Shown here in pieces: positions 1-9,440 of a DNA stretch of 64,000 bases. Position numbers and translations under genes: made by a program. The DNA comes from Myotis daubentonii (lineage: Eukaryota; Chordata; Mammalia; Chiroptera; Vespertilionidae), in NCBI RefSeq assembly GCF_963259705.1, contig NC_081846.1, positions 93,942,641-94,006,640 of the forward strand, given 5' to 3'. Position 1 is the first letter of the stretch, and each line of letters begins with the position of its first letter. A model generated the notes under the pieces. The model was given only the letters and a program-made list of their open reading frames with translations, was not told where the DNA came from and ran no database searches.

Positions 1-264
1 TCTGTCCCAGAGGCCAGAGGCATTCACCTTCTGCCACTCAGACTGGGGGTCTGAATCCAACTCCCTTTAGATCAGCAGAGGGCAAGGAAAGCCAGTGTCC
101 ATCTCTTCTGAAAGGCATGCGCGTATCTCGCAGAACAAACCCAAGCATGCTCAACTGCTTTTCACGTGGAGCCCTGCCCACTTCAACATCTGAAGTCCTT
201 TGTGACTTTCCCTAATGAACATTGTTGACTGTTGACTGTTGCCTGGTGCAGACGCTCAACCTTA

Positions 265-570
265 GATGGAGTTTACCATCTCTGCTGGTCTACTTGGGCT
301 GTTGTATAGAACACCACAGACTGGGTGGCTTACAACAGAAACTTATTTCTGGAAGTCCACAGTGAAGGTGCCAGCGACCCGTTCCCACCGGCTCCCATGT
401 ACACGCAGAGAGACGCCCACAAGCCTTCTGAGGCCTCTTCTCGTAAGGACACTGATCCTTTGGAACAGGGCCCACTCTTACTTCCTTATTTCAAATACAG
501 CTCATTAGTGGTTAGGGGTCCAAGATATGCATTTTGGAGGGCACACAATTCAGTACATAACACCAACAAC
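265..570. mobile_element. Old MaLR-type LTR fragment in ERCC3 intron 3
   Basis: ACACCACAGACTGGGTGGC near 310 and the later GGGTCCAAGATATGCATTTT match the reverse of common MLT1-type LTR phrases. The fragment is decayed, without visible duplication. Confidence 0.5.
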
Positions 571-740
571 GGGCTGCATTCCTAAACAACCCTGGCCAGT
601 GTGAGCTCACTGGCTAAGAGCTGCTCCTAGGAAGTGTGGCCTCAGCAGGAACACAGCGCTGGATCAACAGGAGTAGCAGCTGCAATAATCGGTTATCTTG
701 CTCCCCACACTAGTTCTGAATGGCATTCTCTTTCTTTTTT

Positions 741-1221
<481 letters not shown>

Positions 1222-1251
1222 TCAAAGACTAGGTTCTTTTCGATATCATCA

Positions 1252-1429
1252 TCTACAATAAAAGCATAATATGCTAATTAGACTAGATGTCCTTCCAGAG
1301 GATCTTCCAGATGAAGCTGGATCTGCGAGGGAAGCCCAGGTGCCTGCCAGTGTCCGGAGGGAAGCCCCAGTCCCGGGTGCCAGAGGGAAGCTGGTGCCAG
1401 CAGCCAGCTGGGGGAAGGAAGGCCTCTAG
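1252..1429 (+). mobile_element. Short Helitron (HeliBat type) in ERCC3 intron 2
   Basis: Starts TCTACAATAAAAGC, followed by TAATATGCTAATTAGAC, and ends GGCCTCTAG before T, between A and T. Its start lies 70 bp upstream (transcript sense) of the exon 3 acceptor. Confidence 0.85.
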
Positions 1430-1769
1430 TTTTCTATAAAAGATAAGCTGCCCAAAAAGTGGTCTTTGACCCTTTGTACGCCATAAGCATCTACAGATGC
1501 TTTAAAATCATTTTTTCATAAGAATTTCAATGGAAAATATCCAAGAACACCCGAATTGTAATATATTTATCTTTATAATATTCATGCAAATTGATTTTTT
1601 AAATTAAACTCAAAATATTATGGCGTGTGGGGATGGTTTGTTTTGGAGCGTGGCAGTTAACTGGTTAACCTACCCAACACCAGGGATAGTTTTGTGCGTA
1701 CTCAATTCAGCCTGTTTGATCAGATACAAGAGTGGAGAGAAAATAGAATAGTTTACAAAATCAGTAGTT

Positions 1770-1916
1770 GCCCCACCCCGGCTGCTCGCCCCCCACCCGG
1801 CTGCTCGCGCCCCACCCCGGCTGCTCTCCCCCACCCCGGCTGCTCGCCCCCCACCCGGTTGCTCGCGCCCCACCCCGGCTGCTCGCCCCCACGCTGCTGC
1901 TCTCCCACCCGGCTGC
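1770..1916. repeat. 19-20-bp GC-rich minisatellite in ERCC3 intron 2
   Basis: GGCTGCTC or a near copy recurs at 1780, 1799, 1819, 1838, 1858 and 1877, with a degenerate last copy at 1911, so the spacing alternates between 19 and 20 bp. The unit is C-rich on plus and therefore G-rich in the ERCC3 transcript. It is unrelated in sequence to the 31-bp array of intron 1. It ends 38 bp from the exon 2 splice donor. Confidence 0.9.
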
Positions 1917-1954
1917 AGGGAGGCCCCGGGCCGGGCCTGGAGGAGCGCGCTCAC

Positions 1955-2160
1955 CACCCAGAGGGGCCGGGAGGGGTGGTCGTCCTTCAGCGGCATCTGC
2001 GGCCGGTAGTCCTTGGCTCCATACTCGTCCACCTTCGTGCTGGACTCCTCCACCTGCTTCCCCGCGGCAGAGGGCACCGCCTCCTGAGGGTCGTTTCCAG
2101 GGGCGTCGTCTTCATCTTCCTCCTCGTCCTCGTAGTGCTTCCTTTTGGCCTTCTTCCTGT
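1955..2160 (-). CDS. ERCC3: ERCC3 (XPB) exon 2, charged N-terminal tail
   Basis: This exon encodes the lysine/arginine-rich and then acidic tail of XPB ([20 protein letters not shown]), followed by [20 protein letters not shown] and ending in SRPLWV. The order matches mammalian XPB. The acceptor is CCCGCAG at 2161-2167, and the donor is GTG then GTGAGC at 1954-1949. The first two bases complete an Asp codon split with exon 1. Basic-acidic tails of this type are normally disordered. The exon is boxed in by tandem repeats: the 31-bp minisatellite of intron 1 starts about 70 bp upstream, and a 19-20-bp minisatellite lies 38 bp past the donor. Confidence 0.95.
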
Positions 2161-2221
2161 CTGCGGGACCACACGCCCTGAGCGGCCGCCGAGGGCCCCG
2201 CCGCCACGGCAGGAGCCAGAC

Positions 2222-3627
2222 TCAGCGCCCCGCACTGCCCCGCGGGGGCGCCGACCCGGCCCCGCACTCCACCCCCGCGCCCCGACCTGGCCCCGCACTC
2301 CCGACCCCGCACTGCCCCACGGGGGCCACCCCGACCCGGCCCCGCACTCCCCCGCACCCCCGAGCCCGCACCGCCGAGCCTGGACCTGGCCCCGCACTCC
2401 CCCGCCCGCCCCCCCCAGCCCGGAACTGGCCCCGCACTCCCGCCCCCACGCCCCGACCCGGCCCCGCACTCCACCCCAGCGCCCCGACCCCTCACTCCAC
2501 CCCAGCGCCCCGACCCGACCCGGCCCCGCACTCCACCCCCGCGCCCCGACCTGGCCCCGCACTGCCGACCCCGCACTGCCCCACGGGGGCCACCCCGACC
2601 CGGCCCCGCACTCCCCCGCACCCCCGAGCCCGCACCGCCGAGCCTGGACCTGGCCCCGCACTCCCCCGCCCGCCCCCCCCAGCCCGGAACTGGCCCCGCA
2701 CTCCCGCCCCCACGCCCCGACCCGGCCCCGCACTCCACCCCAGCGCCCCGACCCCTCACTCCACCCCAGCGCCCCGACCCGACCCGGCCCCGCACTCCAC
2801 CCCCGCGCCCCGACCTGGCCCCGCACTGCCGACCCCGCACTGCCCCACGGGGGCCACCCCGACCCGGCCCCGCACTCCCCCGCACCCCCGAGCCCGCACC
2901 GCCGAGCCTGGACCTGGCCCCGCACTCCCCCGCCCGCCCCCCCCCAGCCCGGAACTGGCCCCGCACTCCACCCCCGCGCCCCGACCCGGCCCCTCACTCC
3001 ACCCCAGCGCCCCGACCCGGCCCCTCACTCCACCCCAGCGCCCCGACCCGGCCCCTCACTCCACCCCCGCGCCCCGACCCGGCCCCGCACTCCACCCCCG
3101 GGCCCCGACCCGGCCCCGCACTCCACCCCCGCGCCCCGACCCGGCCCCGCACTCCACCCCAGCGCCCCGACCCGGCCCCTCACTCCACCCCAGCGCCCCG
3201 ACCCGGCCCCGCACTCCACCCCCGCGCCCCGACCCGGCCCCGCACTCCACCCCCGCGCCCCGACCCGGCCCCGCACTCCACCCCCGCGCCCCGACCCGGC
3301 CCCGCACTCCACCCCCGCGCCCCGACCCGGCCCCGCACTCCACCCCAGCGCCCCGACCCGGCCCCTCACTCCACCCCAGCGCCCCGACCCGGCCCCTCAC
3401 TCCACCCCAGCGCCCCGACCCGGCCCCGCACTCCACCCCCGCGCCCCGACCCGGCCCCGCACTCCACCCCCGCGCCCCGACCCGGCCCCGCACTCCACCC
3501 CCGCGCCCCGACCCGGCCCCGCACTCCACCCCCGCGCCCCGACCCGGCCCCGCACTCCCCCGCCAGCGCCCCGACCCGGCCCCGCGGGGGCCCCTACCCG
3601 GCCCCGCACTCCCACGCCAGCGTCCAA
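2222..3627. repeat. 31-bp GC-rich minisatellite filling ERCC3 intron 1
   Basis: The right part (about 2964-3560) is some 19 regular units of 31 bp. The left part (about 2260-2966) is a higher-order repeat of 264 bp in roughly 2.7 copies; the variant ACCTGG recurs at 2285, 2549 and 2813. Intron 1 is 1,480 bp, so the array makes up over 90% of it. The minus strand, which is the ERCC3 sense strand, is the G-rich one. Each unit carries G-runs of 4, 3, 4 and 5 separated by loops of 2, 2 and 3, a complete G-quadruplex motif. Long open frames across it are artefacts of a stop-free 31-bp unit. Confidence 0.95.
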
Positions 3628-3640
3628 AGGGGAAGCTCAC

Positions 3641-3668
3641 CGCGCTCCGCCCGGTCCCGCTTGCCCAT
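3641..3668 (-). CDS. ERCC3: ERCC3 (XPB) exon 1 with start codon
   Basis: The start codon is CAT on the plus strand at 3666-3668. It opens MGKRDRAER and then one base of the next codon, as in mammalian XPB, followed by donor GTGAGC at 3640-3635. The coding part is only 28 nt, so no ordinary ORF scan would find it. The start was chosen because it gives the conserved MGKRDRA N-terminus and joins in phase to exon 2. Upstream lies a CpG-rich promoter, and downstream lies the G-rich minisatellite of intron 1. Confidence 0.94.
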
Positions 3669-4085
3669 GGTGCGCACTGGGTACGCGCGGCCTCCCGGGC
3701 CTGCTCCCCGGGAACTTCCGGTTCCCCCGGAAATTCTCGGCGCCAACACAGGAAGTCCCGCCTCCGGGCCGTGGCGGCGGCGGCGTGCGGTAACCGCGGT
3801 GTTCCCTCCGTCCCGCGCCGCCACGGAAGCGCCCTGGGCACCTGGGAGGGTCTCGGCGGCTTCGGCCGCGCTCAGGGCGGCGAACAAAGCCAGGCCCGGC
3901 CGCCGCCCGAGGTCCACGGAGGCCGCGGGCCACGTAGGTGTTCGGCGCGGAGGCGAAGGGGGCGGGGCCCCGAGCTGGAGACCGGAGGGCCAGTGTCGGC
4001 ATCGCCGCGGGGGAGCCTGTCGCCAGGAATCAGTCCCCGCCTGGGACGCCGGGGGCGGGGCAGGCTCAGCGCGCCCGCTGGGGGC
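3669..4085 (-). promoter_or_regulatory. ERCC3: ERCC3 5' UTR and CpG-island promoter (TATA-less)
   Basis: The block directly upstream of the ERCC3 start codon is very GC- and CpG-rich and has no TATA box. Visible candidate sites are ETS-type cores at 3714-3721 (ACTTCCGG), 3727-3734 and 3748-3756, and Sp1-type GC boxes at 3958-3968 and 4051-4060. ETS plus GC boxes near the start site are usual for housekeeping promoters. The exact transcription start cannot be read from sequence. Upstream it runs into a C/T-rich tandem array at 4085. Confidence 0.75.
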
Positions 4086-4612
4086 GACGCCTCAGCCGCC
4101 CCTGCCCTGCCCTGTCCCTGCCCTGTCTCTGCCCTGCCTCTGCCCTGCGCTGCCTCTGCCCTGCCCCTGCCTCTGCCCTGCCCTTTCTCTTTCCTGCCCT
4201 GCCTCTGCCCTGCCCCTGCCCTGCCTCTGCCCTGCCCTGTCCTGTGCTGCCTCTGCCCTGCCCTTTCTCTTTCCTGCCCTGCCTCTGCCCTGCGCTGCCT
4301 CTGCCCTGCCCTTTCTCTTTCCTGCCCTGCCTCTGCCCTGTCTCTGCCCTGCCCTTTCTCTTTCCTGCCCTGCCTCTGCCCTGCCCCTGCCCTGCCCTGC
4401 CCTGTCCTGTGCTGCCTCTGCCCTGCCCTTTCTCTTTCCTGCCCTGCCTCTGCCCTGCGCTGCCGCTGCCCTGCCCTTTCTCTTTCCTGCCCTGCCTCTG
4501 CCCTGTCTCTGCCCTGCCCTTTCTCTTTCCTGCCCTGCCTCTGCCCTGTCTCTGCCCTGCCCTTTCTCTTTCCTGCCCTGCCTCTGCCCTGTCTCTGCCC
4601 TGCCCTGCCCAG
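4085..4612. repeat. C/T-rich tandem array upstream of the ERCC3 promoter
   Basis: The array is built of CCCTG/CCTCTG pentamer-hexamer words with a recurring CCCTTTCTCTTTCCTG block at 4181, 4261, 4309, 4352, 4426, 4474, 4517 and 4560. The spacings are 80, 48, 43, 74, 48, 43 and 43 bp, so a higher-order period of about 165-171 bp is visible. All three forward frames are open through most of it, which only reflects the lack of stop triplets. It separates the ERCC3 promoter from the intergenic region. Confidence 0.9.
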
Positions 4613-4709
4613 GCTGGTCAGGAGCTGAAGCCCCGTCTTCAGTCCTCTGTGCACAGGGAGGGCGGGCTCCCTGAGCCGGAGGAGCGCTGACTTATAAACA
4701 CAAGTCTAC

Positions 4710-4800
4710 CTTCCTCTCCCTGACTAGTCCATCCTCATCAGACACATCCTCCCAGTCCGATGGGTCCAGGCCGCACTGCTCTGGCTGGATGGGCAGTGTC
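4710..4800 (-). other. Unassigned exon-like open block upstream of ERCC3
   Basis: On the minus strand an acceptor-like CACCCACAG (pyrimidine-rich before it) is followed by an open block reading TLPIQPEQCGLDPSDWEDVS and then DEDGLVRERK, ending at donor-like AAG/GTAGACT. The frame is open over about 50 codons from near 4850 to a stop at about 4691, with an in-frame stop just upstream. I do not recognise the protein. It could be an upstream or alternative exon on the ERCC3 strand, a decayed gene fragment, or chance. The acidic, aromatic-poor composition looks like genuine coding sequence more than like repeat, but that is only an impression. Confidence 0.3.
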
Positions 4801-5168
4801 CTGTGGGTGAAATAGGGCCCCAGGAAGCCGTCAGAGGCGCTGCTCAGCCAGAGGAGCACAGGCAGGCGGGCAGCTCAGTGCAGAGGCAGGAAGTTCTCGC
4901 AGGCGGCTCCCTGGAGCGGGGCTTGCAGTGAGAGGCCGGTGTGGAAAGGGCTGCTGGGCTCTGTGGTGGTGGTTTTTTCATTTGAGCCTTTTTAATAGGT
5001 GTCTCCTTTCTCAGGGTCCACACGGGTTTGCCAGTTAAGACTGTGGACCAAAATGGGGCTCTCTAATAAACCTGACAAACCCAGTAAGGAAGAGGAGCCT
5101 CACCAGGTGATCTGATTCCAGATTCCAGATTCCAGACGGCAGTCATGGTGGGCAGTGACGTCCTAGGC

Positions 5169-5384
5169 CAGTGATGGCGAACCTTTTGAGCTCGGCGTGT
5201 CAGCATTTTGAAAACACTAACTTAACTCTGGTGCCGTGTCACATAGAGAAATTTTTTGATATTTGCAACCACAGTAAAACAAAGATTTATATTTTTGATA
5301 TTTATTTTATATATTTAAATGCCATTTAACAAAGAAAAATCAACCAAAAAAATGAGTACGCGTGTCATAGGTTTGCCTTCACTG
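5169..5384. mobile_element. Non-autonomous hAT element (CAGTGATGG family)
   Basis: A 216-bp element starts CAGTGATGGCGAACC and ends GTTTGCCTTCACTG, an imperfect inverted terminal pair. It is flanked by the perfect 8-bp duplication TCCTAGGC at 5161-5168 and 5385-5392. It encodes nothing and would need a hAT transposase in trans. Confidence 0.9.
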
Positions 5385-5460
5385 TCCTAGGCCTTTAGCA
5401 TTCTTAGCAAAGCTTAGCATTTACCTTAAGTTGGTCCTGTCCATTGTTGTGCATCTAGTT

Positions 5461-5680
5461 CAGCCGTGGGCAAACTACGGCCCGCGGGCCGGATCTGGCC
5501 CGTTTGAAATGAATAAAACTAAAAAACTAAAAAAAAAAAAAAAAAAAAAGACCGTACCCTTTTATGTAATGATGTTTACTTTGAATTTATTTATATTAGT
5601 TCACACAAACACTCCATCCACGCTTTTGTTCCGGTCCAGTTTAATTGTGGCCCTCGAGTCAAAAAGTTTGCCCACCCCTG
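5461..5680 (-). mobile_element. Non-autonomous hAT element (GGGTGGGCAAACT family), copy 1
   Basis: This is a reverse copy of the family also found at 9132, 11831 and 25510. The terminal repeats CAGCCGTGGGCAAACTA and GTTTGCCCACCCCTG pair with each other. The flanks ATCTAGTT and GTCTAGGT agree at 6 of 8 bases, so the copy is older than its siblings. Confidence 0.85.
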
Positions 5681-5830
5681 GTCTAGGTTCACACACCTTT
5701 GAAATGCCTCTTTTGCAGCACTCCAGTTGAGAAATGGCTGGCTTAGGAACCCAAAGAGGCCCACAGCAAGACATAATAATTAAAATAGCACAGGACAAAG
5801 ACAAAGAGAGAATCTTAAAAACAGCAAGAG

Positions 5831-6190
5831 GCCCTAACCCAGTGGTTCTCAACCTTGGCTGCACATTAGAATCACCTGGGAATCTTTAAAATCCTGATTT
5901 CTGGCTTCTGATCAGAATTTCAAAAAGATTCCCAGGTGATTCTAATGTGCAGCCAAGGTTGAGAACCACTGCCCTAACTGGTTTGGCTCAGTGGATAGAG
6001 CGTCGGCTTGCGTACTGAAAGGTCGCAGGTTCGATTCCAGTCAAGGGCACCTTGGTTGTGGGCACATCCCCAGTAGGAGGTGTGCAGGAGGCAGCTGATC
6101 GATGTTTCTCTCTCATCGATGTTTCTAGCTCTCTATCCCTCTCACTTCCTCTCTGTAAAATATCAATAAAATATATTTTTTAAAAAAAAT
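5831..6190 (+). mobile_element. Ves SINE interrupted by hAT element
   Basis: The body is 5972-6190 (GGTTTGGCTCAGTGGATAGA to AATAAAATATATT). Its first bases are 5831-5839, before the hAT element. Target duplication AAAACAGCAAGAG at 5818-5830 and 6191-6203 lies in L1 sequence. Confidence 0.93.
5840..5971. mobile_element. Palindromic hAT element inside a Ves SINE head
   Basis: A 132-bp element whose ends CAGTGGTTCTCAACCTTGG and its exact reverse continue inward as arms of about 40 bp, giving a near hairpin. The duplication CCCTAACC/CCCTAACT is the first eight bases of the Ves SINE into which it jumped. Confidence 0.88.
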
Positions 6191-6298
6191 AAAACAGCAA
6201 GAGAAAGGCAAGGGGACTTACAAGGGGACTCCGATGAGACTATCAGCTGATTTCTCAACAGAAACTCTGCAGGCCAGAGGGGTTGGCATGAAATATTC

Positions 6299-6738
6299 TG
6301 TCAATGTAAGAAATGTCCAAACCTGTAGAGAATTTTTATAATTTTTATATTTGAGCCAAACTGATGACATATGTTGGGGAGCAGGCTCTCAAGTGCTTCA
6401 AAGAATAATAGTTTTGCAGCATCTTTTATACATTTGAAATTAAGGCGGGAACTAAGGAAGATAACATGAAGGTGAGAGAAAGCAGGTTGGAAATTGAGTA
6501 ACAAGACAGTTAACAAGATTCTGTGCTCTCTTGAGAGTGGCTGCAGTTTATTTCAAAACTGTTCCCCTAGATGCACAGAAACAATGGCCAGGGCTTGCAT
6601 GAGGCAAAGACAAACCTTTTACTACAAAGTCATATGCTGGGCTTGACTACCCACCGTGACCGGCCCAGTTAGGCCTTTGTGATCAGATCACCCTGTGAGA
6701 TGACTTTCCATGGGAACCCCCCCCTTTTTTTGTTCACA
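6299..6738. mobile_element. Solo LTR of an endogenous retrovirus
   Basis: A 440-bp insert starts TG, ends CA and interrupts the L1 ORF1 fragment. The 4-bp duplication ATTC flanks it at 6295-6298 and 6739-6742, and the L1 text resumes exactly after it. A 4-bp target duplication fits a gammaretrovirus-like (class I) element. No internal coding region remains. Confidence 0.7.
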
Positions 6739-7086
6739 ATTCAGAGTGATGAAAAGCAAGGACCTACAACCAAGATGACTCTATTCAGAAAGGCTGTAAT
6801 TCAGAATCAAAGGAGAAATAAAAAGCTTCCCAGATAAGAAAATCTAAAGTTCATCACCACTAAACCAGCATTATAAGATGTTAAAGGGACTTAACAGTAA
6901 TGGGGGAAGGGGGAGAAGGAGAGGAATAAAAAATATGAATAAGAAAATACCTTGGAAAAAAAAATTCTAACAGGCAAAGGCAAACAAAAGCAATGGACCA
7001 ACCAACACTAAAGGAAGATCATGTGTGATTACAACAGTAAATTAAGGCATACACACATACACAAAAGAAGTAAAAAATAATGACAA

Positions 7087-7283
7087 GCCCTAGCTGGTTT
7101 GGCTCAATGGATAGAGCGTCAGCCTGCAGACTGAAGGGTCCCAGGTTCGATTCCAGGTCTGGGTTGTGGGCTTGATCCCCTGTAGGGGACATGCAGGAGG
7201 CAGCCAATCAATGATTCTCATCATGGATGTTTCTATCTCTTTTTCCCTCTCCCTCTCTGAAATCAATAAAGATACATTTTTTT
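7087..7283 (+). mobile_element. Ves SINE in old L1
   Basis: Full tRNA-derived head, CT-rich 3' part and A-rich tail. Target duplication AAAAAATAATGACAA on both sides. Confidence 0.93.
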
Positions 7284-7614
7284 AAAAAATAATGACAAAA
7301 ACAAATGTGGAGAGTAAAAATGATAGTGATGTTAGAATGTGTTTGAACTTAAACTATCATCAACTTAAAATAGACTGCTGTAAACATAGTTTGATATATA
7401 TGAAGCATATAGTAACCACAAATCAGAGATATACAAGAAATAAAGAGAAAGGAATCCAAATACAACATTATAGAAAGTCAATATACAAGAGAGAGAGCAA
7501 GAAAGTAAGAAAGGAACAGAAAAACTACAAAAACAATCAGAAAACAATAAAATGGCAATAACCATATACCTGTCAATAATTACTTCAAATGTAAATGTGG
7601 TAAACGCTCTAGTC

Positions 7615-7766
7615 CAGTAATCAGCAAACTGCAGCCCCTTGAGTGTGGCTCTTCCACAAAATACCATGTGTGGGCGCGCGCGTACAGTGCGATTGAAACT
7701 TCGTGGCCACACTCAAGGGGCCAAAGAGCTGCATGTGGCTCGTGAGCTGCAGTTTGCCGACCACTG
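7615..7766. mobile_element. Non-autonomous hAT element with perfect 8-bp duplication
   Basis: A 152-bp element starting CAGTAATCAGCAAACTGCAG and ending CTGCAGTTTGCCGACCACTG. CTCTAGTC flanks it at 7607-7614 and 7767-7774. It interrupts the old L1 sequence. Confidence 0.9.
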
Positions 7767-8107
7767 CTCTAGTCAAAAGACCAAAGGATAAAGATGTGGT
7801 GCATATACACAATGAAGTATATCTCAGCCATAAAAATCATGACATCTTAACATTTGTGACAATATTATGGACCTAAGGATATGATGCTGAGTGAAATAAG
7901 TCAGAGAAAAACAAATACATGATTTTACTTATATGTGGAATCTAAAAGACAACATAAAACAGAAACATATTCATAGACACAGAGAACAAATGGATGGTTG
8001 CCAGATGGGAGGGGCTTGGAGGACTAGGTGAAAAAAGTGAAGGGATTAAGAAGCACAAATTGGCAGTTACAAATAGTCATTTGGATGTAAAAGTACAGCT
8101 TAGGGAA

Positions 8108-8492
8108 TCTATACTAATAAAAGGGTAATATGCTAATTAGACCAGGTCAACCAGCCATCTTTCAGACATCTGACTTCCTTCCAGACAAAGCCATGGTGGT
8201 GGGGGCTGAGGCAGAGGCAGTTAGGGGCAAGATCAGGCTGGCAGGGGAGATCAGTTAGGGGTGAGATCAGGCTGGCAAAGGGTTAGGGGCGAGATCAGGC
8301 CGGCAGGGGAGGGCAATGGGGGCATTAGGCAGGCAGGCAAGTGAGTGGTTAGGAGCCAGTGGTCCTGGATCATGTGGGATTGGGCCTAAACCGGCAGTTG
8401 GACATCCCTCGAGGGGTCCCAGATTGGAGAGTGCAGGCTGGGCTGAGGGACACCCCCACCCTCCTGCACAAATTTTGTGCACCAGGCCCTAG
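8108..8492 (+). mobile_element. Helitron (HeliBat type) in an L1 3' end
   Basis: Starts TCTATACTAATAAAAGGG, ends with a stem (GCACAAATTTTGTGCA-like) and CTAG, inserted between A 8107 and T 8493. The L1 sequence resumes on the far side. Confidence 0.9.
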
Positions 8493-8889
8493 TATAGTCA
8501 ATAATATTGTAATAACAAATATGGCGTCAGGTGGGTGCTAGACTTATTGGGGGGATCACTTCATGGTTTATATGTCTAACCACTATACTGTACACCTGAA
8601 ACTAGTGTAATACTGAATGGCAACTGTAATGGAAATTTTTTAAAAGTTGATTTTAAAAGAAATTGCTGGCTTTACCAGTGTAGTTGGTAGGGGTGAAGGC
8701 CCTGAATAGTGGCTCCTTTCTGAATAGATTTTGAAGATAGAGCTGGATTTGCTGACTGACTCGATATGGAAAGTGAGAGAGGAGTGAAAGATAAGTCTAA
8801 GACTTTGGGCCTGAGAAACTGCAAAAATGATGTTCTTAGGGAAAGTTCAAATTTGAAGGGTAGTTTTAGACATAGTAAATGTGAGTAGC

Positions 8890-9440
8890 TGTATTAGTCT
8901 CCTCCAGTGTAACAACAAAATTCTGCAGACTGTATGATTCCAACAACAAAAATTTATTTTCTCAAAGTTCTGGGGACTGGAAATATATGCTCAAGGTTTT
9001 GCTCTCTTCCTGGCTTACAGATGATCACCTCTGACCCGCCTGCTGTACCCTCACATAGCGGGTGGGGAAAGGGCAAGCTCTCTGGTGTCCCTTACTCCTT
9101 ACATAGGGTCATCAGCTTGGTTGGATTAGGGCAGGGGTGGGCAAACTTTTTGACTGGAGGGCCACAGTGGTTTCTTAAACTGATGGATGGAGTGTTTGTG
9201 TGAACTAATATAAATTCAAAGTAAACATCATTACATAAAAGGGTATGGTCTTTTTTTTTTTTTTTTTTAGTTTTATTCATTTCAAACGGGCCGATCCGGC
9301 CCGAGGGCCGTAGTTTGCCCACGGCTGGATTAGGGCTCCACCCTTATTACCTAACTTAACCTTTATCACCTCTCACAGCCTCTGTTTCCAAATACAGTCC
9401 CATTGGGGTTTAGGGCTTTAAGAAATGAACTGTGGGAAGG
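8890..9440. mobile_element. Old MaLR-type LTR fragment split by a hAT element
   Basis: The beginning GTATTAGTCTCCTCCAGTGT and the end with GTTCAGTCCGTAGAA resemble an MLT-type LTR in reverse. A young hAT element with duplication GATTAGGG interrupts it at 9132-9327. Confidence 0.5.
9132..9327 (+). mobile_element. Non-autonomous hAT element (GGGTGGGCAAACT family), copy 2
   Basis: 196 bp between perfect duplications GATTAGGG (9124-9131, 9328-9335). Starts CAGGGGTGGGCAAACTTT, ends TTTGCCCACGGCTG, with an internal T-run. Inserted in an old LTR. Confidence 0.92.

Larger units (their letters stand above)
5750..8670 (+). mobile_element. Old L1/HAL1 mosaic with nested insertions
   Basis: ORF1-like blocks (5750-5830, 6191-6298, 6743-7000), an inter-ORF and ORF2-start block (7284-7614) and an ORF2-end plus 3' UTR block (7767-8107, 8493-8670) read as one decayed L1 lacking most of ORF2. 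It is interrupted by a Ves SINE carrying a hAT element, a solo LTR, a second Ves SINE, a second hAT element and a Helitron, each described separately. The blocks resume the L1 sequence after each insertion. Confidence 0.75.

Noticed and set aside
2222..3627. CRISPR-like direct repeats
   Set aside because: Units are contiguous with no unique spacers, GC-rich, and lie inside a mammalian intron.
1694..4628. Very long open frames (up to 827 codons) of Pro/Arg/Ala/His-rich repeats on plus and Gly/Arg-rich repeats on minus
   Set aside because: They run through the tandem arrays, which lack stop triplets. A 31-bp unit read in three frames gives a 31-residue period. No start context, domain or splice logic supports a protein, and two true ERCC3 exons lie on the other strand inside the span.
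5972..6060. tRNA genes suggested by A-box and B-box motifs at many places
   Set aside because: All occurrences are heads of Ves SINEs with the SINE body, AT-rich tail and, where readable, target duplications attached.
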